A stretch of 64,000 nucleotides of DNA, from positions 61,371 through 125,370 of the forward strand of contig NZ_SSBI01000018.1 in assembly GCF_004795015.1 (NCBI RefSeq), written 5' to 3'. Shown one piece after another: positions 42,534 to 49,621 of the stretch. Source of the stretch: Streptomyces sp. A1277. GTDB lineage: Bacteria; Actinomycetota; Actinomycetes; Streptomycetales; Streptomycetaceae. Made by a program: the position numbers and the translations under genes. The notes beneath the pieces were generated by a model. The model was not told the DNA's origin. It saw nothing but the letters and a program-made list of their open reading frames with translations, and made no database searches. Numbering within the stretch: the first letter of the stretch is position 1; each line of letters starts with the position of its first letter.

Positions 42534-42983
42534 GTGTCCCTGCTGATCGATCTGGCCGGCCAACTTGCCCCGCACTTCTCCTTCTTCGCCTCCCGCATGG
42601 CCGACGGTGTGATGCAGGGCGTCGCGGACCGGGTCGCGGGCCGGACCGTCAGCGCGGGCGAGGGCGCCTTCCGCAGCCTTGTCGGCACGGACGGATCGGC
42701 GGCCGACGACAGGGACGCATTCACCTCGCAGACCGCCGACGACCTGGACCGCAGGCTCGGGGAGCTGACCGATGAGCAGCGGGTCCGGCTCGCCGCGGCA
42801 CTGCTCACCTGGCTGCGGAGCCCGCAGGACGACCGGCCCGGTCTCGTCGAGCTGGTGGCCGCCCGGCAGCCGGACGCCGCGCCGCCAGGACCGGGCAACC
42901 GTGTGGTGTCGTACGGCGACAACAACATGGTGATCGGCAGCGTCGGCACCTTCAACCAGTACCCGAGAGACGACCGGCCATGA
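42534..42983 (+). CDS. Hypothetical protein, first gene of a three-gene unit
   Basis: A 149-residue soluble protein, mainly helical (LIDLAGQLAPHFSFFASRMA, then LTDEQRVRLAAALLTWL). It ends in a Gly/Asn-rich tail, VVSYGDNNMVIGSVGTFNQ. The GTG has GGAG 7 nt upstream. Its stop overlaps the next start (ATGA). The GDNNMVIG motif echoes GHNNTVVG at the N-terminus of the next protein, suggesting that the two share an interaction element. No known family was recognised. Confidence 0.7.
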   Translation: MSLLIDLAGQLAPHFSFFASRMADGVMQGVADRVAGRTVSAGEGAFRSLVGTDGSAADDRDAFTSQTADDLDRRLGELTDEQRVRLAAALLTWLRSPQDDRPGLVELVAARQPDAAPPGPGNRVVSYGDNNMVIGSVGTFNQYPRDDRP

Positions 42984-43825
42984 GCCAGTACTCCGGTGGC
43001 TCGGGTGGGCCCTCCAACCAGTCGATCGGTCACAACAACACGGTCGTCGGCCGGGCCGACAAACTGTTCCAGATCTTCATCCAGCGGGCCTCCTTCGTCA
43101 CGGGCTGGCTGTTCCTCGTCCTGGCCGTCGCCCTCGCCGGCTACGCCGTGTGGAACTGGCCCGGCGGCTCCCGCAAGCAGTACGTCCTCTTCTTCACCTT
43201 CCTGCTCCTCGCCTTCCTCGCCTCCGTCGTCCACATCAGCCTGCGGCGTCCCGAGCGCGGCCGAACAGCCGGACCCCAGGGGCAGGGGCAGGGGCAGGGG
43301 CAGGGGCAGGGGCAGGGGCAGGCGCAGGCGCAGGGGCAGGGGCAGGGGCAGAGGCGCAAGGACGGTTCGGGGCTCCGGCTTCCCGACCTGCTCCTCGTCG
43401 CCTCGCTCGTCTTCTCCCTGATCAGCTGGTGGGCGTTCGAGGACGTCGTGCGGACCGGCGAGGTGGCGGCGACGGTCCAGGTGCGCGGGGCGCAACCGCT
43501 GACCGGCGCCCTGGGCAGTGCGCTCACCCTGACACTGGTCCAGCCCGACCGTGGCGACCGGCGGGACCGGCTCCGCCTCACCCTGGAGATCGGGGAGGAC
43601 GACCCGGACGCTCCGGCGTGCTCCCACAAGACGAGGGTCCTGCTCACCGCGGTCACCGAGGGCGTCACCCCGCGCCGGTCCGACCTGCCCGCCCGTTCCA
43701 CCACCGACTTCGACCTCGGTGATCTCGCCGGACGGACCGGAGCGGCGTTCGAGCTGCGGGTGCGGACCGATGAGGGCTGCACCCTGCGCCTGGTGGACTG
43801 GCAGGGCGTCCTGCACAACGACTGA
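42980..43825 (+). CDS. Membrane protein with Gln-Gly repeat, second gene of the unit
   Basis: A 281-residue protein. The N-terminus GPSNQSIGHNNTVVGRADKL resembles the tail of its upstream neighbour. Two TM helices (~40-60, 70-87) are followed by a (QG)n low-complexity cytoplasmic or loop segment (~96-123), a third TM (~132-150) and a C-terminal beta-rich extracytoplasmic-looking domain with two Cys (APACSHKT, DEGCTLRL). It overlaps the upstream gene by 4 bp. No family was recognised. Confidence 0.7.
   Translation: MSQYSGGSGGPSNQSIGHNNTVVGRADKLFQIFIQRASFVTGWLFLVLAVALAGYAVWNWPGGSRKQYVLFFTFLLLAFLASVVHISLRRPERGRTAGPQGQGQGQGQGQGQGQAQAQGQGQGQRRKDGSGLRLPDLLLVASLVFSLISWWAFEDVVRTGEVAATVQVRGAQPLTGALGSALTLTLVQPDRGDRRDRLRLTLEIGEDDPDAPACSHKTRVLLTAVTEGVTPRRSDLPARSTTDFDLGDLAGRTGAAFELRVRTDEGCTLRLVDWQGVLHND
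43276..43352 (+). repeat. GGGGCA hexanucleotide tract inside the membrane-protein gene
   Basis: About ten runs of four G separated by CA (seven, then two GGCGCA variants, then three) encode the Gln-Gly repeat. The hexanucleotide period preserves frame on expansion or contraction. The G-runs could form G-quadruplexes on the coding strand. Confidence 0.9.
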
Positions 43826-43854
43826 CGGACAACTCACAGGGAGCGAGGCAGGAG

Positions 43855-44748
43855 ATGGCAGGAGCAGCTCGGCGCCGCTGGGCGGCCCTCACCGCGGTGG
43901 CCCTTCTGTACGTGTACACGACCGGCTGCGATTCCGAGCCCCCGTCGATCCTCAGCGACCGGACGGAGGTCGGGGCCAAGAGCGACCAGCCCGGCACGAG
44001 CTTCTCGCCGCACGACGGCGAGTACAACGGCTTCGACGTCGCCGTCGTCGGCACGCTCATGAACATGCTGGGTTACGACACCCCGCGCTTCAGCGGGGTG
44101 CTGTCCAAGAACCGCGCAAAGCTGCTGCACGACGGCGACGTGCAGCTGGTGGCCGCGACGTTCTCGATCACGCCGACCCGGATGGCGCCCAAGGACAAGG
44201 GCGGCGACGACCTCGATTTCGTCGGCCCGTACGCCTCCACCCTCCAGGGCTTCCTGATCCGCGCGAACGACCGGAGCATCCGCACCCTGGCCGACCTCAA
44301 CGGCAAGGTCGTCTGCGTCTGGAAGGGCACCACGTCCGCCAACGAACTCCGCAAGGCGGCGTACGACAAGATCGTCAAGCGGACCGAGGAGGACGCGAAC
44401 TACTGCGTCAACGCGCTCAAGGACAAGGAGGTCGACGCGGTCTCCACGGACCAGCTGATCCTGTACGGGTTCATGCAGGCCAATCCGTCGCTCAGGGTCG
44501 TGCCCGGCATCAAGTTCGGGGAGCCCAACGACTACGGCATCGCGATGGCCAAGGGCCACCGGAAGGACTGCGTCCGGCTGCGCGACATGCTCACGCAGTA
44601 CATCCGCCAGGCGACCGCCTGGGAACGCGACTTCCAGAACAGCCTTCCCGCCGTCCCCAAGGCGGCCCGGGACGAGGCCAAACCCACCGAGGACGAGGTC
44701 ATGGCCCTTTCCTGCGTGGACCGGCCGGGCGACAGCCCCACCGACTGA
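43855..44748 (+). CDS. Family-3 solute-binding lipoprotein, third gene of the unit
   Basis: A 297-residue exported protein. The N-terminal hydrophobic segment ends with YTTGCD, a lipobox-like site (Cys ~25). The mature part is a type-2 periplasmic binding fold (SBP_bac_3): YNGFDVAVVGTLMNMLGYDT, LVAATFSITPTRMA and LADLNGKVVCVWKGTTSANE. No ABC permease or ATPase gene is nearby, so it may act as a ligand sensor for the adjacent membrane protein rather than in transport. It starts 29 nt after the membrane-protein stop. Confidence 0.8.
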   Translation: MAGAARRRWAALTAVALLYVYTTGCDSEPPSILSDRTEVGAKSDQPGTSFSPHDGEYNGFDVAVVGTLMNMLGYDTPRFSGVLSKNRAKLLHDGDVQLVAATFSITPTRMAPKDKGGDDLDFVGPYASTLQGFLIRANDRSIRTLADLNGKVVCVWKGTTSANELRKAAYDKIVKRTEEDANYCVNALKDKEVDAVSTDQLILYGFMQANPSLRVVPGIKFGEPNDYGIAMAKGHRKDCVRLRDMLTQYIRQATAWERDFQNSLPAVPKAARDEAKPTEDEVMALSCVDRPGDSPTD

Positions 44749-44793
44749 CCTGCGGCCACTCCCGCGATGCGAACACCCCCTAGAGTCGCCGCC

Positions 44794-45444
44794 ATGACCG
44801 ACAGCGCGCAGAGTCTGCGCATCCGCTGGCAGGAAGCCCTCGTCGCCGCCCGGGGCGGCGGCGAGGGCCCCGACCCGCTGCCGTACGCCGACAACCTCCT
44901 GGCGCGCTGGGCCGAACCGCAGCGCAAGTACCACACCACCGCCCATCTGGCGGCGGTGCTCGACCGGATCGACACGCTCGCCGGTCATGCCGCCGACCCG
45001 GACGCGGTGCGCCTGGCGGCCTGGTTCCACGACGCGGTCTACCGGCCGGACCGCTCGGAGAACGAGGAGCGCAGCGCGGCCCTCGCCGAGCGCGCGCTGC
45101 CCGAGGCCGGGGTGTCCGCCGAGGTCACGGCGGAGGTCGCCCGGCTGGTCCGGCTCACCGTCACGCACGACCCGGCCGCCGGCGACACGGACGGCGAGGT
45201 GCTGTGCGACGCGGACCTGGCGATCCTCGCGGCGCTGCCGAAGGAGTACGCGCGGTACGCGGCCCAGGTGCGCGAGGAGTACGGCTTCGTCCCGGAGGAG
45301 GCGTTCCGGGAGGGGCGGGCGGCGGTGCTCCGGCAGCTCCTGGGGCTGCCCCGGCTGTTCCGTACGCCGTACGGGGCGGCCGAGTGGGAACCGAGGGCGC
45401 GGCAGAACCTGCTGACCGAGCTGGAGCTGCTGACCGGCGCGTGA
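44794..45444 (+). CDS. HD superfamily phosphohydrolase
   Basis: A 216-residue predicted metal-dependent HD hydrolase. Motifs are YHTTAHLAAVL (His), WFHDAVYRPDRSENEERSA (His-Asp) and LCDADLAIL (Asp). It resembles the family annotated as predicted metal-dependent HD phosphohydrolases; the substrate is unknown. TAGAGT (44781-44786) stands 7 nt before the ATG, giving a likely leaderless transcript. A hairpin directly follows the stop. Confidence 0.85.
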   Translation: MTDSAQSLRIRWQEALVAARGGGEGPDPLPYADNLLARWAEPQRKYHTTAHLAAVLDRIDTLAGHAADPDAVRLAAWFHDAVYRPDRSENEERSAALAERALPEAGVSAEVTAEVARLVRLTVTHDPAAGDTDGEVLCDADLAILAALPKEYARYAAQVREEYGFVPEEAFREGRAAVLRQLLGLPRLFRTPYGAAEWEPRARQNLLTELELLTGA

Positions 45445-45445
45445 C

Positions 45446-45461
45446 CCGGCGCACGCGCCGG
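45446..45461 (+). terminator. Hairpin after the HD phosphohydrolase
   Basis: CCGGCG-CACG-CGCCGG, a 6-bp GC stem with a tetraloop, begins 1 nt past the stop codon region of the HD gene. Confidence 0.5.
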
Positions 45462-45517
45462 CGGGAGCACCGGAGCGCGCGGCCAGTAGGCACCCATGGC
45501 AACGGCTGCCAGGAACA

Positions 45518-45534
45518 CCCCGGGAATCCCGGGG
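45518..45534 (+). promoter_or_regulatory. Hairpin sequestering the ribosome-binding site of the MFS exporter
   Basis: CCCCGGG-AAT-CCCGGGG is a perfect 7-bp stem whose right arm is the only purine-rich site (GGGGG) before the ATG at 45537. An ATG at 45496 opens a frame that reads through the stem, so leader translation could open it. Confidence 0.5.
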
Positions 45535-45536
45535 GA

Positions 45537-46868
45537 ATGCCAGGGCTGTTTTCACTGTTGGCAGCTGTCATGCCTGACTCCGCCGCTCGCGGCCGTTCCC
45601 GTATGCCTCTGGCCGTCTACATCCTCGGCCTCTCGGTCTTCGCCCTCGGAACGAGCGAGTTCATGCTCTCCGGGCTGCTGCCGCCGATCGCCGAGGACAT
45701 GGACGTGTCGATTCCGCGCGCCGGACTCCTCATATCCGCTTTCGCGATCGGCATGGTGATCGGTGCCCCGCTGCTCGCCGTGGCGACGCTGCGGCTGCCG
45801 CGCCGCACCACGCTCATCGCGCTGATCTCGGTCTTCGGCCTCGGGCAGGTCGCGGGCGCGCTCGCGCCGACGTACGAGGTGCTGTTCGCGTCACGGGTGG
45901 TCAGCGCGTTCGCGTGCGCGGGGTTCTGGGCGGTCGGTGCGGCCGTCGCCATCGCGATGGTGCCGGTGAACGCGCGGGCGCGCGCCATGGCCGTGATGAT
46001 CGGCGGGCTGTCCATCGCCAACGTGCTGGGCGTGCCGCTGGGGGCGTTCCTCGGGGACAACCTCGGCTGGCGCTCCGCGTTCTGGGCGGTCGGCGCGGCC
46101 TCGGCCGTGGCCCTGGCCGGAGTGATGACGCTGATCCCGCGCATCCCGCTCCCGGCCGAGAAGCCGCAGCTCAGGCGCGAGATGGGCATCTACCGCGACC
46201 GGCAGGTGTGGCTGTCCGTCGTGCTCACCGCCCTCGCGGCGGGCGGTGTGTTCTGCGCGTTCAGCTATCTCGCGCCGCTGCTGACGGATGTCGCCGGACT
46301 CGACTCGGGCTGGGTCCCGACCGTGCTGGCGCTGTTCGGGATCGGCGCGCTGGTCGGTACGACGATCGGCGGCCGGGTCGCGGACGCGCACCTCTTCGGG
46401 GTGCTGCTGAGCGGGATCGCGGCGTCCACGGTGTTCCTGGCCGCGCTCGCGCTGTTCGCCTCGAACCAGGCGGCCGTGATCACGCTGTCGTTCCTGCTGG
46501 GCCTGTCGGCGTTCTACACGGCCCCGGCGCTCAACGCCCGGATGTTCAACGTGGCGGGCGCCGCCCCGACGCTGGCGGGCGCGACGACGACCGCCGCGTT
46601 CAACCTGGGCAACACCGGCGGGCCCTGGCTGGGCGGCGCGGTGATCGACGCGGACTTCGGGTTCGAGGCGACCGCGTGGGCGGGGGCGGCGATGACGGTG
46701 GCCGCGCTGGCGACCGTGGTGGTCTCGCTGCGGCTCCAGCGGGCGCGCGGGTCGGCGTCCGGCTCGCGGCTGGTGGCGAAGGGCGCGGCGGCCAAGGGCG
46801 CGGCGGTGGAGGGCGCGTCGGCCGAGGGCGCGGCGGTGGAGTCCGCCGCCGACTGCACGACCGGCTGA
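45537..46868 (+). CDS. Cmx/CmrA-type MFS exporter (chloramphenicol efflux family)
   Basis: A 443-residue 12-TM permease of the drug-H+ antiporter type. The TM1 signature PLAVYILGLSVFALGTSEFM, then LSGLLPPIA and the repeated RAMAVMIGGLSIANVLGVPL match Cmx/CmlR chloramphenicol exporters. NAAxxAGxxLGxxxGG-like sequence (AFNLGNTGGPWLGG) is TM11. The C-terminus is an Ala/Gly/Glu repeat (KGAAAKGAAVEGASAEGAAV). The start could be 45537, 45570 or 45603; the first is taken because of GGGGG. Drug range is inferred from family. Confidence 0.85.
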   Translation: MPGLFSLLAAVMPDSAARGRSRMPLAVYILGLSVFALGTSEFMLSGLLPPIAEDMDVSIPRAGLLISAFAIGMVIGAPLLAVATLRLPRRTTLIALISVFGLGQVAGALAPTYEVLFASRVVSAFACAGFWAVGAAVAIAMVPVNARARAMAVMIGGLSIANVLGVPLGAFLGDNLGWRSAFWAVGAASAVALAGVMTLIPRIPLPAEKPQLRREMGIYRDRQVWLSVVLTALAAGGVFCAFSYLAPLLTDVAGLDSGWVPTVLALFGIGALVGTTIGGRVADAHLFGVLLSGIAASTVFLAALALFASNQAAVITLSFLLGLSAFYTAPALNARMFNVAGAAPTLAGATTTAAFNLGNTGGPWLGGAVIDADFGFEATAWAGAAMTVAALATVVVSLRLQRARGSASGSRLVAKGAAAKGAAVEGASAEGAAVESAADCTTG

Positions 46869-46877
46869 GCCGGAGGC

Positions 46878-47153
46878 TCACACGCGCGGGGCCGGGCGGT
46901 GCTTCGGGCGGCGCAGGCCGGCCTCGGTGATGCGGCGGACCAGCTCCTTGGAGCCGATCTGCCGGGCGCCCGCCCGTACCGCGTCCTCGTACCGGGCGGC
47001 CGGGATGTCGTAGTGGTCCCGCTCGAAGGCCCGGGGCGGGCAGCCGATGGACGCCGCGAAGGCGTGCAGCTCCTCGAACGACACATCGCTGACCAGGTGC
47101 GACCAGAACCGGCCGTGTCCGGGCCAGTCCGGCGGGTCGATGTAGAGCGTCAC
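46878..47153 (-). CDS. DUF4031 domain-containing protein
   Basis: A 91-residue small protein beginning VTLYIDPPDWPGHGRFWSHL, followed by VSDVSFEELHAFAASIGCP and RDHYDIPAARY, a clear DUF4031 pattern. The function is unknown; conserved Asp/His positions suggest an enzyme-like site. The GTG start overlaps the stop of the upstream gene by 3 nt (GTGA), so the pair is translationally coupled. It is convergent with the MFS gene. Confidence 0.88.
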   Translation of the reverse strand: MTLYIDPPDWPGHGRFWSHLVSDVSFEELHAFAASIGCPPRAFERDHYDIPAARYEDAVRAGARQIGSKELVRRITEAGLRRPKHRPAPRV

Positions 47154-47533
47154 GGGCGCAGTATCCCGCTGAGCCCGCCGACCGGGGCGACCGCGACGGC
47201 GGCCTTGGTGCACACCCAGTGCGGGTGCGGGCCGAGCTCCGGCTCGACGTCCAGGGCGTGCGGATCGCCCGCGTCGCAGACCGGGCACAGCGGCCAGCGG
47301 CCGTACTTCTCCAGGAGCGCGTCCTGCACGTCCTGGGCGACCAGGCCCACGACGAACTCGACGCCCTCCGGCCACTGCTCCACCCACCAGCGCCGGTGCG
47401 TCACCGCGTCCTCGACCATCGAGACGATCTGCGCCTCGGCCACGTCTCCGGCGGCGAGGTCGGCCATGACGAGTGCGCGGGCGGTGTGCAGCGCCTGTTC
47501 CAGGCGGTTCGGCTCCAGACGGTTCGGCTCCAT
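47150..47533 (-). CDS. Hypothetical protein upstream of the DUF4031 gene
   Basis: A 127-residue protein. A helical N-terminal part (LEQALHTARALVMADLAAGD) is followed by RRWWVEQWPEGVEFVVGL and a C-terminal Cys/His set (LCPVCDAGDPHA, HPHWVC) suggestive of a zinc ribbon. A small MEPNRLEPNRLE repeat opens the protein. It is coupled to the DUF4031 gene. No family name was recognised. Confidence 0.75.
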   Translation of the reverse strand: MEPNRLEPNRLEQALHTARALVMADLAAGDVAEAQIVSMVEDAVTHRRWWVEQWPEGVEFVVGLVAQDVQDALLEKYGRWPLCPVCDAGDPHALDVEPELGPHPHWVCTKAAVAVAPVGGLSGILRP

Positions 47534-47600
47534 GCAGCCATTGTCCACCTGCCCGACGGGACTTCCGCGGCTTCTGCCACAGGTCGGTACCAAAGGGGGG

Positions 47601-47664
47601 TTGACGGACTCCGCGGTTGAAAATATCTTTCAAAGGTGACCCATGACCTGAAGGAAACTTTCAG
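47601..47664 (+). promoter_or_regulatory. Promoter and two RpiR/MurR-type operators
   Basis: The -35 TTGACG (47601-47606) and -10 TATCTT (47624-47629) are separated by 17 nt, and the GTG follows 6 nt after the -10 (leaderless). Site 1, TTGAAAATATCTTTCAA (47617-47633), is a palindrome covering the -10. Site 2, CTGAAGGAAACTTTCAG (47648-47664), lies inside the first codons, 31 bp centre to centre, about three helix turns. This strongly suggests autorepression. Confidence 0.8.
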
Positions 47665-48553
47665 TCCGGACTCGCCGCCGGCCCCGGCCGCCCTGGCCGC
47701 CAAGGTGCGGACGCTGTCGCCGTCCATGACCCGCTCCATGCAGCGGGTCGCCGAGGCCGTAGCCGGCGATCCGGCCGGCTGCGCAGCCCTGACGGTCACC
47801 GGTCTCGCCGAGCTCACCGGCACCAGCGAGGCCACCGTGGTCCGCACCGCCCGCCTCCTCGGCTATCCCGGCTACCGCGACCTGCGCCTCGCGCTGGCCG
47901 GTCTCGCCGCCCACCAGGAGTCCGGCCGGGCCCCCGCCGTCACCGCGGACATAGCGGTGGACGACCCGATCGCCGACGTGGTCGCCAAGCTGGCCTACGA
48001 CGAGCAGCAGACCCTCGCCGACACGGCCGCCGGGCTCGACACCGTGCAGCTCGGCGCCGCCGTCGCCGCGGCCGCCGCCGCCCGCCGGATCGACATCTAC
48101 GGTGTGGGCGCCTCCTCCCTCGTCGGCCAGGACCTGGCCCAGAAGCTGTCCCGGATCGGCCTGATCGCCCACTCCCACACGGACCCGCACCTCGCGGTGA
48201 CCAACGCCGTGCAGCTGCGCTCCGGTGACATGGCCATCGCGATCACGCACTCCGGCTCGACGGGCGACGTCATAGAGCCGCTGCGGGTCGCCTTCGACCG
48301 GGGCGCGACGACGGTCGCGATCACCGGCCGTCCCGACGGCCCCGTCACGCAGTACGCGGACCACGTCCTGACCACGTCCACCGCCCGCGAGAGCGAGCTG
48401 CGCCCGGCCGCCATGTCGAGCCGCACCAGCCAGCTCCTGGTCGTGGACTGCCTGTTCATAGGGGTCGCGCAGCGTACGTACGAGACGGCGGCCCCGGCGC
48501 TCGCCGCCTCCTACGAGGCGCTGGCCCACCGGCACAACCCGCGCACCCGCTGA
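47636..48553 (+). CDS. murR: MurR/RpiR family transcriptional regulator
   Basis: A 305-residue regulator. The N-terminal RpiR HTH (~20-95: LTVTGLAELTGTSEATVVRT, then ARLLGYPGYRDLRLAL) is followed by a SIS sugar-phosphate-binding domain (~125-260: IDIYGVGASSLVGQDLAQKL, ITHSGSTGDVIEPL). It lies directly upstream of murQ and murP, so MurNAc-6-phosphate is the likely inducer. The GTG overlaps two palindromic sites, consistent with autorepression. The symbol is assigned by context. Confidence 0.9.
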   Translation: MTHDLKETFSPDSPPAPAALAAKVRTLSPSMTRSMQRVAEAVAGDPAGCAALTVTGLAELTGTSEATVVRTARLLGYPGYRDLRLALAGLAAHQESGRAPAVTADIAVDDPIADVVAKLAYDEQQTLADTAAGLDTVQLGAAVAAAAAARRIDIYGVGASSLVGQDLAQKLSRIGLIAHSHTDPHLAVTNAVQLRSGDMAIAITHSGSTGDVIEPLRVAFDRGATTVAITGRPDGPVTQYADHVLTTSTARESELRPAAMSSRTSQLLVVDCLFIGVAQRTYETAAPALAASYEALAHRHNPRTR

Positions 48554-48624
48554 CCCCCGCCGGACCACTTCCGCACCCGCACCCGCACAACCGCACGCGT
48601 TACGAGAAAGCAGAGCCGCCCTCC

Positions 48625-49590
48625 ATGACCTCCCTCACCGACGCCGACGCCGCCACCCCAGACGGGTACGGCGAGCTGCGCGCCCAGCTCGCGACGCTCA
48701 CCACCGAGGAGTTCCGCCCGGAGCTGGCCGAGATCGACCGGCTGGCCACCGCCGAGATCGCCCGGATCATGAACGGCGAGGACCAGACCGTCCCCGCCGC
48801 CGTCGCCGCCCGGCTCCCCGAGATCTCCGCCGCGATCGACGCCACCGCGGACCGCATGGCCCGGGGCGGCCGGCTCGTCTACGCGGGCGCCGGCACCGCG
48901 GGCCGGCTCGGCGTGCTGGACGCCAGCGAGTGCCCGCCCACCTTCAACACGGACCCGGCCGACGTCATCGGCCTCATCGCGGGCGGCCCGTCCGCGATGG
49001 TCACCGCCGTGGAGGGGGCCGAGGACAGCAAGGAGCTGGCCGCCGCCGACCTCGAAGCGCTGGGGCTGACCGCGAAGGACACGGTGGTCGGCATCTCCGC
49101 CTCCGGCCGCACGCCGTACGCGATCGGGGCCGTCGAGCACGCCCGCGCGAAGGGCGCCCTGACCCTCGGCCTGTCGTGCAACGCGGACTCCGCGCTGGGC
49201 GCCGCCGCCGAGCACCCGCTCGAAGTCGTCGTCGGCCCCGAGCTGCTGACCGGCTCCACCCGGCTCAAGGCGGGCACGGCCCAGAAGCTCGTCCTCAACA
49301 TGATCTCCACGATCACGATGATCCGGCTCGGCAAGACGTACGGGAACCTCATGGTCGACGTGCGCGCCTCCAACGAGAAGCTGCGGGCCCGCTCCCGGCG
49401 CATCGTCGCGCTGGCCACCGGCGCGTCCGACGAGGAGATCGAGACGGCGCTCGCCGCCACGGACGGCGAGGTGAAGAACGCCATCCTGACCATCCTCGGC
49501 CAGGTCGACGGACCCACCGCCGCCGCGCTCCTGTCCGCGTCGGACGGCCACCTGCGCGCCGCGCTCGCCGCCGCCCCCCGCACCACCTGA
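48625..49590 (+). CDS. murQ: N-acetylmuramic acid 6-phosphate etherase
   Basis: A 321-residue SIS-domain lyase that cleaves the lactyl ether of MurNAc-6-phosphate to GlcNAc-6-phosphate and D-lactate in cell-wall recycling. TAGRLGVLDASECPPTF carries E102 (equivalent to catalytic Glu83 of E. coli MurQ) and AVEGAED carries E133 (Glu114). GKTYGNLMVDVRASNEKL is a further family block. It is the middle gene of the regulator-murQ-murP operon. Confidence 0.96.
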   Translation: MTSLTDADAATPDGYGELRAQLATLTTEEFRPELAEIDRLATAEIARIMNGEDQTVPAAVAARLPEISAAIDATADRMARGGRLVYAGAGTAGRLGVLDASECPPTFNTDPADVIGLIAGGPSAMVTAVEGAEDSKELAAADLEALGLTAKDTVVGISASGRTPYAIGAVEHARAKGALTLGLSCNADSALGAAAEHPLEVVVGPELLTGSTRLKAGTAQKLVLNMISTITMIRLGKTYGNLMVDVRASNEKLRARSRRIVALATGASDEEIETALAATDGEVKNAILTILGQVDGPTAAALLSASDGHLRAALAAAPRTT

Positions 49591-49621
49591 CCCTCCCCCG
49601 CACAGCAAGGCACCACGCACC

